Assembly: GCA_963846495.1 (NCBI GenBank)
Contig: CAWJWP010000017.1
Coordinates: 186,001 to 250,000, forward strand
DNA: 64,000 nt
Source: DASYQD01 sp963846495
GTDB taxonomy: Bacteria > Acidobacteriota > Thermoanaerobaculia > Multivoradales > JAIOJS01
Direction of reading: 5' to 3'
Every line of letters begins with the position of its first letter. Within the stretch, counting starts at the first letter, position 1. Positions 46,741-55,555 of the stretch are shown piece after piece. The position numbers and the translations under genes are program-made. The notes beneath the pieces are model-generated. The model was not told the DNA's origin. It saw only the letters and a list, made by a program, of their open reading frames with translations, and made no database searches.

Positions 46741-47421
46741 TCACGAGAGCAGTGCCTCCACCCACGCCAGATCGCGCGCGAAGGTCACCTTGGGATTGGG
46801 GAAGCATGCCGTCACCGGACGGACGTGGACGCCGGGAAGACGCTCGACGAGCGAGCTCTCGTCGGTACCGGTGAGGCCGTCGTCGGCAGCCCGCTGCAGC
46901 GCTCGCTCCAGCAGCGCACGCCGGAAGACTTGCGGCGTCTCGGCGCGGAAGAGCGTGTTGCGGTCGAGCGTCGTCGCCACGAAGCCGCCTTCGAGCCGCT
47001 TCACGGTGTCGGTGAGGCCGCGGCCGAGCACGGCGCCGTCGGCCTCGAGCGCGGCGGCGAGCGTGGCCGCCACGTCATCGGGGTGCACCGCGGCGCGCGC
47101 CGCGTCGTGAACGGCGACCCAGTCCTCGGCGCCGGCCGCGCTGGCGGCGAGAGCCAGCGCCACCGACTCCTGGCGCGTCGCGCCGCCGACCACCACCTGC
47201 ACGTCCGCCTCGCCGTGCAGCGCCTCCGCCGTGGCGTCGACGAGCTCCGCCGGCGCCGCCACCACGCACGAGACGACGCCGCCCGCCTTCAACCGCCTCA
47301 CCGCCCACGCCACCAGCGGCCGCCCAGCCACCTCGCGCAGCTGCTTCGGAGGTCCGCCGCCGGCGCGATCCCCCAGGCGCTCGCCCCTGCCGGCGGCGGG
47401 GATCAGCGCGTGGACGGCCAT
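46741..47421 (-). CDS. ispD: 2-C-methyl-D-erythritol 4-phosphate cytidylyltransferase
   Basis: 226 residues. The CTP-binding start IPAAGRGERLG...PPKQLREVAG, VHDAARA, and the C-terminal TDESSLVE region are present. Carries out the third step of the MEP pathway. The ATG at 47421 shares one base with the frr stop (TGATG); a GTG one codon upstream is the alternative. Paired with ispF as in many bacteria. Confidence 0.94.
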   Translation of the reverse strand: MAVHALIPAAGRGERLGDRAGGGPPKQLREVAGRPLVAWAVRRLKAGGVVSCVVAAPAELVDATAEALHGEADVQVVVGGATRQESVALALAASAAGAEDWVAVHDAARAAVHPDDVAATLAAALEADGAVLGRGLTDTVKRLEGGFVATTLDRNTLFRAETPQVFRRALLERALQRAADDGLTGTDESSLVERLPGVHVRPVTACFPNPKVTFARDLAWVEALLS

Positions 47422-47975
47422 CACAGGGTCAGGATGTCCTTCTCCTTGTGCTGCAGCGAGTCCGCGATCTGCTTGATGTAGTGATCGTGCAGGCGCTGGA
47501 TCTCTTCATGGCCACGGCGTTCGTCGTCCTGCGAGATCTCGTGCTTCTTTTCCTTCGCCTTGATCGCCTCGTTGCCTTCGCGACGCGCCTGGCGTACTCC
47601 GTTGCGAGCGTGCTCGGCCAAGTCGTGCGCCTTCTTGACCAGCTCCTTGCGGCGGTCCTCGGTGAGCGAGGGGATGGGGATGCGGATCACCTTGCCGTCG
47701 CTGGAGGGATTGAGGCCGAGGTCGGCTTTCGCGATGGCGCGCTGGATGGCGGGGATCGTGGAAGGGTCGTACGGCTGCGCCACGATGAGGTTGGCGTCCG
47801 CCACCGACAGGCTGGCAACCTGCCTGAGCGGCGTCGGGGTGCCGTAGTAGTCGACCACCACCGGGTCCAGGATGGCGATCGAGGCACGGCCGGTGCGCAG
47901 GGACTTGAGATCGTGGTGGAGGTGATCCACCGCCTGCTTCATGTGTATCTCGACCTCATGGAACAGCTCCTTCAT
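47421..47975 (-). CDS. frr: ribosome recycling factor
   Basis: 184 residues, standard length. LKSLRTGRASIAILDPVVVDYYGTPTPL and the C-terminal hinge/helix bundle. Works with EF-G to split post-termination ribosomes. 92 bp after pyrH. Confidence 0.97.
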   Translation of the reverse strand: MKELFHEVEIHMKQAVDHLHHDLKSLRTGRASIAILDPVVVDYYGTPTPLRQVASLSVADANLIVAQPYDPSTIPAIQRAIAKADLGLNPSSDGKVIRIPIPSLTEDRRKELVKKAHDLAEHARNGVRQARREGNEAIKAKEKKHEISQDDERRGHEEIQRLHDHYIKQIADSLQHKEKDILTL

Positions 47976-48067
47976 CGCGCTCTCCTCCCCGCCAGCTTTT
48001 CGCCGGCGAGTCTAACGCAGCCTCGACGTGCGCCTCGGCACACGGGAGACGAGCAAGCCGCCGCGCG

Positions 48068-48811
48068 TCAGCGCGCGGGAGCGGCCGCCGGAGCGTCGGC
48101 GCGCACGGTCGAGCCGACACGCTCGCCGCAGACGACGCGGCGGATGTTGCCGCGCTCGAGCAGCTTGAAGACGACGATGGGGAGCCCGTTCTCGCGGCAA
48201 AGGCTGATCGCCGCCGCGTCCATCACCTGCAGGTTCCACTCGAGCACCTGCTGGTAGCTCACCTCGGGCAGCAGCTTCGCGGAGGCGTCGCGGTTGGGAT
48301 CGGCGGTGTAGATGCCGTCGACGTTGGTGGCCTTGAGCAGCACGTCGGCGTGGATCTCGTTGGCGCGCAGGGCGGCGGCGCTGTCGGTGGTGAAGAAGGG
48401 GTTGCCGGTGCCGGCGGCGAAGATGACGAGGCGATTCTTCTCGAGGTGGCGCAGCGCGCGGCGGCGGATGAAGGGCTCCGCCACCTCGCGGATGTCGACC
48501 GCCGACAGCACGCGGGTGTCGACGTTGCGCTTCTCCAGCGCGTCCTGCAGCGCCAGCGCGTTGATCACCGTCGCCAGCATCCCCATGTAGTCGCCGGTGA
48601 CCCGCTCGATGCCGCGGTGGGAAGCGGCGAGGCCGCGGATGATGTTGCCGCCGCCGATGACGATGGCGATCTGGACGCCCGCCTTCCACACCTCCTGCAG
48701 CTCGTCGGCGATGGCGGCGACGATCTTCTCGTCGATGCCGAAGGGCTGGCTGCCCATCAGCGCCTCGCCCGAGAGCTTGAGGAGGATGCGGCGGAAGGCG
48801 GGTTGGTCCAT
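48068..48811 (-). CDS. pyrH: uridylate kinase
   Basis: 247 residues of the amino-acid kinase fold: ILLKLSGEALMG, GGGNIIRG and AAGTGNPFFTTDSAAALRA. Phosphorylates UMP to UDP. In the conserved rpsB-tsf-pyrH-frr order, 11 bp after tsf. Confidence 0.97.
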   Translation of the reverse strand: MDQPAFRRILLKLSGEALMGSQPFGIDEKIVAAIADELQEVWKAGVQIAIVIGGGNIIRGLAASHRGIERVTGDYMGMLATVINALALQDALEKRNVDTRVLSAVDIREVAEPFIRRRALRHLEKNRLVIFAAGTGNPFFTTDSAAALRANEIHADVLLKATNVDGIYTADPNRDASAKLLPEVSYQQVLEWNLQVMDAAAISLCRENGLPIVVFKLLERGNIRRVVCGERVGSTVRADAPAAAPAR

Positions 48812-48822
48812 CGGCGAGGCGC

Positions 48823-49482
48823 TCAGCTCGCGGCGACGCCGGCCTGCGCCGCCACCTCGGCGGCGAAGTCGGACGACCGCTTCTCGATCCCCTCGCCCAG
48901 CTTGTAGCGCGCGAAGCGGCGCACCTGGATGTTCTCGCCGATCTTCGCCACCTTCTCGTTGATCAATTCGCCGACCGTCTTGTCGGGGTCCTTGATGAAC
49001 GGCTGCTCGAGCAACACCGTCTCGCCGAAGAACTTCTCCATCCGGCCCTCGACGATCTTGTCGACCACCTTCTCCGGCTTGCCCTCGGCGAGCGTCTTCT
49101 CGCGCTGCACGGCGCGCTCGCGGGTGAGGATGTCTTCGGTCACCTCCTCGCGCCGCACGTACTGCGGCGCGGCGGCGGCGACGTGCATGGCGATCTCCCT
49201 GACCAGCTCCTGGAACTCGTCGGTGCGGGCGACGAAGTCGGTCTCGCAGTTGACCTCGACGAGGACGCCGATCTTGCCGCCGGCGTGGATGTAGGAGCCC
49301 ACCGCGCCCTCGGCGGTGACGCGCCCGGCCTTCTTGGCCGCGCTCGCCAACCCCTTCTTGCGCAGGACGTCGATCGCCGCTTCCATGTCGCCCTTGGCTT
49401 CGAGGAGGGCGTTCTTGCAGTCCATCATGCCGGCGCCGGTGCGCTCGCGGAGCTCCTTGACCATCTGCGGTGTGACGCTCAT
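48823..49482 (-). CDS. tsf: elongation factor Ts
   Basis: 219 residues from the ATG at 49482 (MSVTPQMVKELRERTGAGMMDCKNAL). The N-terminal UBA-like helix and the TDFVAR nucleotide-exchange motif (EVNCETDFVART) are intact. Of the short form, with a single core repeat as in Thermus-like EF-Ts. Recycles both EF-Tu copies. The upstream in-frame Met lies in a hairpin-rich spacer and is not conserved. Confidence 0.95.
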   Translation of the reverse strand: MSVTPQMVKELRERTGAGMMDCKNALLEAKGDMEAAIDVLRKKGLASAAKKAGRVTAEGAVGSYIHAGGKIGVLVEVNCETDFVARTDEFQELVREIAMHVAAAAPQYVRREEVTEDILTRERAVQREKTLAEGKPEKVVDKIVEGRMEKFFGETVLLEQPFIKDPDKTVGELINEKVAKIGENIQVRRFARYKLGEGIEKRSSDFAAEVAAQAGVAAS

Positions 49483-49510
49483 CCGATCACCTCTCTCTGC
49501 TCGTTCGCAG

Positions 49511-49606
49511 GCGGGCCGTGGCCCGCCGTGGTTGTCTGCCTCATACAAGAAGGGCCAGTCTGCCGGACGGCGCGACTGACCCCTCGTCCGCCCGGCCGGG
49601 CCGGGC
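49511..49606 (-). promoter_or_regulatory. rpsB-tsf spacer hairpins
   Basis: Two near-perfect GC palindromes, GGCGGGCC/GGCCCGCC (49511-49528) and GCCCGGCC/GGCCGGGC (49589-49606), lie in the 134-bp gap after rpsB. There is no T-tract. Their position resembles the E. coli rpsB-tsf attenuator; a partial-termination role is inference. Confidence 0.4.
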
Positions 49607-49616
49607 GCTGCCGTCG

Positions 49617-50423
<807 letters not shown>

Positions 50424-50455
50424 GATCGCTCCCTTCCCCTTCTCTCTTAAGCGCC

Positions 50456-50854
50456 TTAGCGCTTGCTGAACTGGAACCGCTTGCGGGCTCCAGGCTGTCC
50501 GTACTTCTTGCGTTCCTTCTTGCGCGGGTCGCGGGTCAGGAAGCCCGCCGACTTGAGGCGCTCGCGGAGCTCGCCGTTGAACTCGAGGAGGGCGCGCGAG
50601 ATGCCGTGGCGCAGCGCGCCCGCCTGGCCGCTGCCGCCGCCGCCCTCGACGGTCGCCGAAACGTCGAACTTCTCGGCCGTCTCGGTGAGCGCCAGCGGCT
50701 GCTTGACCACCATGACCAGCACCTCGCGCGAGAAGTAGTTGCCGATCTCGCGGCCATTGATCTCCAGCTTGCCGGCGCCCGGCCGCAGGAAGACGCGGGC
50801 GGTCGAGGTCTTGCGCCGCCCGGTGCCGTAGTACTCGATGACGTCGTTCACCAT
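50456..50854 (-). CDS. rpsI: 30S ribosomal protein S9
   Basis: 132 residues; YGTGRRKTSTARVFLRPG at the start and the basic tail ending RKRFQFSKR that reaches the P-site tRNA. 8 bp after rplM. Confidence 0.97.
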   Translation of the reverse strand: MVNDVIEYYGTGRRKTSTARVFLRPGAGKLEINGREIGNYFSREVLVMVVKQPLALTETAEKFDVSATVEGGGGSGQAGALRHGISRALLEFNGELRERLKSAGFLTRDPRKKERKKYGQPGARKRFQFSKR

Positions 50855-50862
50855 GCTCTCCC

Positions 50863-51300
50863 TTACAGCGTGACGGCCAGCGGCTGCGGCTTCTGCGCCT
50901 GGTGCGGATGGTCGCCGCCGGCGTAGACCTTGAGCTTCTTGTGCTGGCGACGGGCCAGCTTGTTCTTCGGCAGCATGCCCTTGACGGCCTTCTCGACCAG
51001 CCGCTCGGGGTGCTTCTGCAGCAGCTCGGCGGCGGTCACGGTCTTGAAGCCGCCGGGCCGGCCGCTGGTGCGCCAGTAGAGCTTGTTCTGCGACTTGTCG
51101 CCGGTGAGCACGACGCGGTCGGCGTTGACGACGATGACGAAGTCGCCGGTGTCCTCGTGACGCGCGTACTGCGGCTTGTGCTTGCCGACCAGCACCTTGG
51201 CGACGGCGGTGGAGAGACGGCCGAGGGGCACGCCGGCGGCGTCGACGACGTACCAGCTGCGCTCCACCTCGCCCTGCTTGGGGCTGTAAGTCCTGCTCAT
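50863..51300 (-). CDS. rplM: 50S ribosomal protein L13
   Basis: 145 residues from the ATG at 51300 (MSRTYSPKQGEVERSWYVVDA). MLPKNKLARRQHKKLKVYAGGDHPHQAQ is diagnostic. The in-frame Met 31 codons upstream would place the start inside the leader and was rejected. First gene of the array. Confidence 0.97.
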   Translation of the reverse strand: MSRTYSPKQGEVERSWYVVDAAGVPLGRLSTAVAKVLVGKHKPQYARHEDTGDFVIVVNADRVVLTGDKSQNKLYWRTSGRPGGFKTVTAAELLQKHPERLVEKAVKGMLPKNKLARRQHKKLKVYAGGDHPHQAQKPQPLAVTL

Positions 51301-51430
51301 CGTGCTACCACTTCCACGGACGCGAGTTGCAATGAGAAGAGGGAGGATGGGATCCGGCGCAGCCGCGAGGAGATCGAGGCGGGCGAGGACCACCCCTGCG
51401 CGCCCGAGCCGGGCGGCGCAAAGGCGTCGG

Positions 51431-51460
51431 ATGATACGGGCCGCTCGGCGGCGGTGTCAA
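51431..51460 (-). promoter_or_regulatory. sigma70-type promoter for rplM-rpsI-rpsB-tsf...
   Basis: On the minus strand TTGACA (51460-51455, perfect), an 18-bp spacer and TATCAT (51436-51431, five of six). A leader of about 130 nt follows before rplM. It is the best-matching promoter in the window. Confidence 0.75.
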
Positions 51461-51529
51461 GGCGCGGGCGCCCCGCTCCGGCGCGGATCTCCCTCGCGGA
51501 TGTAGAGTCGCCCCGAAGGGAGCGCCACC

Positions 51530-52027
51530 ATGGAGTTCGCCAACGCCGCGCACCGGGAGACCCAACGTCGGGTCGAGGAGTACCTGGGCGAGCTGTTCGA
51601 GGATCCCTACCTCGACCCCGAGACCAGCCACTTCTACGTCCGCTACGGCACCACCGTGCTGGAGATCGCCGTCGACCCTTACGGGCCCGAGGACACGATG
51701 GTGCAGGTGATGGCCTACTGCGTCCAGGGCGTGCGCCTCGAGCCCGACCTGATGCTCGGCCTGCTCGAGCTCAACCACCACCTCGCCTTCGGTGCCTTCT
51801 CCCTCGTCGGCCGCGACATCTTCCTCTCCCACACCCTGTTCGGGCGCGGGCTCGACCGCAGCGCGCTGCTCGGCGCCATCGCCGCCGTCGCCAACATGTC
51901 CGACGAGTACGACGACCGCATCGTCGCCAAGTACGGCGGCCAGACCGCGCTCGACCGGATCCGCGACACCGGCGGCAAGCGCGGCCGCGCCGGTGGCCGC
52001 GACCCGGCGGCGTCGCACCCACGGTGA
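51530..52027 (+). CDS. YbjN / type III secretion chaperone-like domain protein
   Basis: 165 residues. The sequence EYLGELFEDPYLDPETSHFYVRYGTTVLEIAV... LLELNHHLAFGAFSLVGRDIFLSHTLFGRGLD has the alternating strand-helix plan of the YbjN/CesT-like fold, a small protein-binding domain of unclear bacterial role. GAAGGGAG lies about 10 bp before the ATG. The Arg/Gly-rich end overlaps the smpB start by GTGA, so it is translationally coupled to smpB. Confidence 0.7.
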   Translation: MEFANAAHRETQRRVEEYLGELFEDPYLDPETSHFYVRYGTTVLEIAVDPYGPEDTMVQVMAYCVQGVRLEPDLMLGLLELNHHLAFGAFSLVGRDIFLSHTLFGRGLDRSALLGAIAAVANMSDEYDDRIVAKYGGQTALDRIRDTGGKRGRAGGRDPAASHPR

Positions 52028-52527
52028 GCACGGCCGCGCGGCCGCCGCGCGCCGGCGGCAAGCCCAAGCCGAAGGACGCCGTCGTCCCGCTCGCCAGCAA
52101 CCGCAAGGCCCGCCACGACTACGAGGTGCTGGAGACGGTCGAGGCGGGCGTGCAGCTCGCCGGCACCGAGGTCAAGGCGGCGCGGCAGGGACGGGTCCAG
52201 CTCAAGGACAGCTACGTCGAGTTCCGCGACGGGCAGGCCTTCCTCGTCGGCGCCCACATCGGCGCCTACAGCCACGGCAACCGCGAGAACCACGAGCCCG
52301 AGCGGCAGCGCAAGCTCCTCCTCCACCGCCGCGAGATCGACCGCCTCTTCGGCCAGGTGCAGCAGAAGGGCCTCACCGTGGTACCGCTCGAGGTGTACCT
52401 GAAGGGCCCGTGGGTCAAGGCCGAGCTGGCGCTCGTGCGCGGCAAGAAGCTCTACGACAAGCGCGAGACCGAGAAACGGAAGACCCTCGACCGCGAGATG
52501 CGCCAGGCGATCAGCGACCACGGGTAG
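52024..52527 (+). CDS. smpB: SsrA-binding protein SmpB
   Basis: 167 residues from the GTG at 52024. NRKARHDYEVLETVEAGVQLAGTEVKA, LKDSYVEFRDGQAFLVGAHIGAYSHGNRENHEPERQRKLL and the basic tail KKLYDKRETEKRKTLDREM are diagnostic. With tmRNA it rescues ribosomes on nonstop mRNAs, directly relevant if tuf copy 2 yields such mRNAs. The N-terminal 20 residues are extra. The tmRNA gene is not in the window. Its stop codon lies inside a long inverted repeat. Confidence 0.96.
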   Translation: MSTAARPPRAGGKPKPKDAVVPLASNRKARHDYEVLETVEAGVQLAGTEVKAARQGRVQLKDSYVEFRDGQAFLVGAHIGAYSHGNRENHEPERQRKLLLHRREIDRLFGQVQQKGLTVVPLEVYLKGPWVKAELALVRGKKLYDKRETEKRKTLDREMRQAISDHG

Positions 52528-52593
52528 GGTGCGCTCCGCGCACCATCCGTAGTGCCCGGCCAGCACCCCGCCGGTGCGCAGAGCGCACCCTAC
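52524..52593. repeat. long imperfect palindrome at the smpB 3' end
   Basis: Two 21-bp arms, 52524-52544 and 52573-52593, are complementary with one mismatch and separated by 28 bp. The left arm begins GTAGGGTGCGC and contains the smpB stop codon. It could be a bidirectional terminator or a REP-like mobile palindrome. Only one copy was seen in this window. Confidence 0.75.
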
Positions 52594-52620
52594 AACCCGC
52601 GACGGCGCTACTGTTAGCCG

Positions 52621-53169
52621 ATGCCGTCACGGTTAGCGCCGGCGCTTCTCCTGCTTCTGCTGCGCGCCGCCTCGCTCGACGCCGCCGAGCTGCGCGACGT
52701 CGTGCCGACGGTGGCCGACGGGCAGGTGCTCGTCTCCTTCGTCCTCGCCGGCGCCTTCGACGAAGCGGTCGTCGCCCGCATCGACAGCGGCTTGCCGACG
52801 TCCTTCGTCTATCGCCTCGAGCTGGTGCGCGACCGCAAGCGCTGGTGGGACGACCAGGTCGCCGAGGCCACCCTCGAAGTGGTGGCGATGTACAACGCGG
52901 TGTCGCAAGAGTACCTCGTCAACTTCAAGCGCGACGGCAAGCTCGTGGAGTCGCGCCTCGCGCGCAGCAAGCTCGAGCTCGAAGCGGCGATGACGCGCTT
53001 CGAGCGGGTGCCGCTCTTCGCGCTCGCCGACGTGCGTGCCAGCGGCGACTCGCGCCTGCGTCTGCGCGCCCGCGCCGAGCTGGGCACCAAGACCTGGCTG
53101 TCGTTCATCCCGCTCCACGTCGAGACCGACTGGGCGCAGTCGCGCAAGTTCCGCCCCGGTGAGCCTTGA
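52621..53169 (+). CDS. DUF4390 domain protein, exported
   Basis: 182 residues. A signal peptide (about 1-21: RLAPALLLLLLRAASLDA) is followed by a beta-rich domain (VSFVLAGAFDEAVVARIDSGLPTSFVYRLELVR...) typical of DUF4390. The function is unknown. DUF4390 genes are commonly found next to ntrY-like kinases, as here (15 bp before), so it may be an extracytoplasmic partner of that kinase; this is inference from context. Confidence 0.8.
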   Translation: MPSRLAPALLLLLLRAASLDAAELRDVVPTVADGQVLVSFVLAGAFDEAVVARIDSGLPTSFVYRLELVRDRKRWWDDQVAEATLEVVAMYNAVSQEYLVNFKRDGKLVESRLARSKLELEAAMTRFERVPLFALADVRASGDSRLRLRARAELGTKTWLSFIPLHVETDWAQSRKFRPGEP

Positions 53170-53184
53170 GATGCGAGCCGTGAG

Positions 53185-55407
53185 ATGAAGCTGCTCGACT
53201 CCTTCCGCCGCCGGCGCAAGGACACCCGCTTCATCCTCCGCATGGCAGGGTTGCTGCTCGTCTGCCTCACCGTCGTCTTCTACCTGCTGCAGAAGAGCCG
53301 CGACCTGCCGACACTGTTGGTCGCCAATCGCGTGCTGCTCTTCATCCTCTTCTACATCAACGTCGTCCTCATCCTCGCCGTGCTGTTCGTGTTGGCGCGC
53401 AGCATCTTCAAGCTGCTGCTCGAGCGGCGGGCGCGGATCCTCGGCGCCAAGTTCAGCAGCAAGCTGGTGGCGACCTATGTCGGCCTGTCGCTGGTGCCGG
53501 TGCTGGTCCTCTTCGTCTACGCCAACGTGTTGCTGCAGCAGTCGGTGGAGCGCTGGTTCGCGGCGCCGGTGGAGTCGGTGCTGCGCCAGGGCTCGGCGGT
53601 GGCGGAGAACCTGCTGCGGCTCACCCAGCAGGACACGCTCCACCAGGCGCGGATCCTCGCCGCCGATCTCGCCGGCCTGGAGATCGACCGCCCGCGCCAG
53701 CGCGCCCGCCTCGACCGGCGCCTGCAGCCGTCGCTCCAGCGCGAGAACCTCGACTTCCTCGGCGTCTACCGCGAGGCCGACTTCGTCACCGCCATCGTCG
53801 ACCCCGACGCCGGCCTGGGCGACCTGCCCGAGCCCCATCGCTCGGTGCTGCTCGAGGCCGCCACCGGCAACGAGCAGACGCAGGTGATCCCGCCGCCGCG
53901 CGGCGAGGGCGCGCTGGTGCTGGCGGCGGTGCCCATCCCCGACAGCGTGCCGCCGGGCGGCGTCCTCGTCGCCGGCCGGCTGCTGCCGCCGGAGGTGGCG
54001 ACGCAAACGGGCCAGCTCCTCGCCGCGTACCAGCAGTACCGGCAGCTGGAGACGCAGAAGCCGGAGCTCCAGACGAGCCAGGTACTGATCTTCCTCATGG
54101 TCACCCTGCTCGTGCTGCTCGCCTCGACCTGGGTCGGCCTCTACCTGGCGCGGCAGGTGACGGTGCCGATCCAGGCGCTAGCCGAGGGCACGCGGCGGAT
54201 CAGCGGCGGCGACCTCGGCCACCGCGTCGACGTGCAGGCCGACGACGAGCTGAACGTGCTCGTCTCCTCGTTCAACGAGATGACCGCGGAGCTCGAGCGC
54301 TCGCGGCTGCTGCTCGAGGCCGGCAACCAGGAGCTCTCGGCCGCCAACCGCCGGCTCGACGAGGAGCGCGGCCTGCTGGTGGCGGTGCTGCAGAGCGTCG
54401 CCGCCGGCGTCATCGCCGTCGACCGCAGCGAGCGCGTGTTCCTTTGCAACGACGCCGCCCTGGCCATGCTGCGTCAGAGCGAGACGGAGGTGCGCGACCA
54501 GCCCATCCGCGAGATCTGGGCCGACTCCGAGCGCCGCAAACTGCTGCCGCTGCTCGATCGCGAAACCGCCGATGACGGCGAGCGCGCCGAGAGCCCGGCG
54601 CAGCGCACCAGCCATCAGGTGCGGCTGGTGCTCGGCGGCGAGTGGAAGACGTTCGAGGTCAAGCGCGCGGCGCTGCGCGAGCCCGACGGCTCTCCTCTCG
54701 GTCAAGTCCTCGTTCTCGAGGACTTGACCGAGCTCATCAAGGCGCAGCAGCTCGCGGCCTGGAACGAGGCGGCGCGGCGCATCGCCCACGAGATCAAGAA
54801 CCCACTGACGCCGATCCAGCTCGCCGCCGAGCGCGTGCTCCGCCGCCACCAACAAGGGCAAGACGTCGGCGAGGTGCTCGAGGACGGCGTGCGCATCATC
54901 GTCCGCGAGGTCGAGACGCTCAAGACGATGGTCGACGAGTTCTCGCGCTTCGCCCGCATGCCGCGGCCGCAGCCGGCCGACGTCGACCTGCAGGCGATGG
55001 TCGAGGAGACGGTGAAGCTCTACCGCAGCGTCAAGCCCGGCGTCGAGGTGGCGAGCGCCGTCGACCCGCAGGCGGCGCATGCGTGGGCCGACCCCGAGCA
55101 GCTGCGCGGCGCGCTCATCAACCTGCTCGACAACGCGGTCGAGGCGACCGACGCCCCGGGCCGCGTCGACGTGCGCACGGCGCGCACCGACGGCCGCGTG
55201 CAGCTGGTGGTGACCGACACCGGCCGCGGCATCCCCGCCGAAGCGAAGGAGAAACTCTTCCTTCCGCACTTCTCCACCAAGGGCCGCGGCACGGGACTCG
55301 GCTTGGCGATCGTGCACCGCATCGTCGCCGACCACCACGGCACCATCCGCGTCGAAGACAACCCGCCGCGCGGCACGACCTTCACCATCGAGCTGCCGGC
55401 ACGCTGA
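53185..55407 (+). CDS. NtrY-like membrane sensor histidine kinase
   Basis: 740 residues. Membrane segments at about 17-36, 47-72, 95-115 and 298-320, with an extracytoplasmic region between the last two. HAMP is about 320-375, PAS about 392-515, and HisKA has phosphoacceptor His535 in AHEIKNPLTPIQLAAERV. The ATPase domain has the N box LINLLDNAVEA, G1 DTGRGI (678-683) and G2 GTGLGL (702-707). All catalytic motifs are present. The layout matches NtrY, which responds to nitrogen or envelope signals. The usual response regulator ntrX does not follow; the next gene is unrelated. Confidence 0.92.
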   Translation: MKLLDSFRRRRKDTRFILRMAGLLLVCLTVVFYLLQKSRDLPTLLVANRVLLFILFYINVVLILAVLFVLARSIFKLLLERRARILGAKFSSKLVATYVGLSLVPVLVLFVYANVLLQQSVERWFAAPVESVLRQGSAVAENLLRLTQQDTLHQARILAADLAGLEIDRPRQRARLDRRLQPSLQRENLDFLGVYREADFVTAIVDPDAGLGDLPEPHRSVLLEAATGNEQTQVIPPPRGEGALVLAAVPIPDSVPPGGVLVAGRLLPPEVATQTGQLLAAYQQYRQLETQKPELQTSQVLIFLMVTLLVLLASTWVGLYLARQVTVPIQALAEGTRRISGGDLGHRVDVQADDELNVLVSSFNEMTAELERSRLLLEAGNQELSAANRRLDEERGLLVAVLQSVAAGVIAVDRSERVFLCNDAALAMLRQSETEVRDQPIREIWADSERRKLLPLLDRETADDGERAESPAQRTSHQVRLVLGGEWKTFEVKRAALREPDGSPLGQVLVLEDLTELIKAQQLAAWNEAARRIAHEIKNPLTPIQLAAERVLRRHQQGQDVGEVLEDGVRIIVREVETLKTMVDEFSRFARMPRPQPADVDLQAMVEETVKLYRSVKPGVEVASAVDPQAAHAWADPEQLRGALINLLDNAVEATDAPGRVDVRTARTDGRVQLVVTDTGRGIPAEAKEKLFLPHFSTKGRGTGLGLAIVHRIVADHHGTIRVEDNPPRGTTFTIELPAR

Positions 55408-55555
55408 GGGTCCGGCCGCCCGCGGCGCGCGACGGCGTCCGTCCCCTGGCGGAGACGACCGCGCCGCCCACACGGGGGCAACGCGGCCGGCACACCTCGT
55501 GCTGAGCGCGGTCGCCGCGAGCTTCCTGTACCGCATCGAGATTGCCGAGGTGAGC

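Noticed and set aside
50902..52527. Long plus-strand frame ending in smpB
   Set aside because: Only the part from the GTG at 52024 is SmpB; the upstream part is antisense to rplM and overlaps the YbjN-like gene in another frame.
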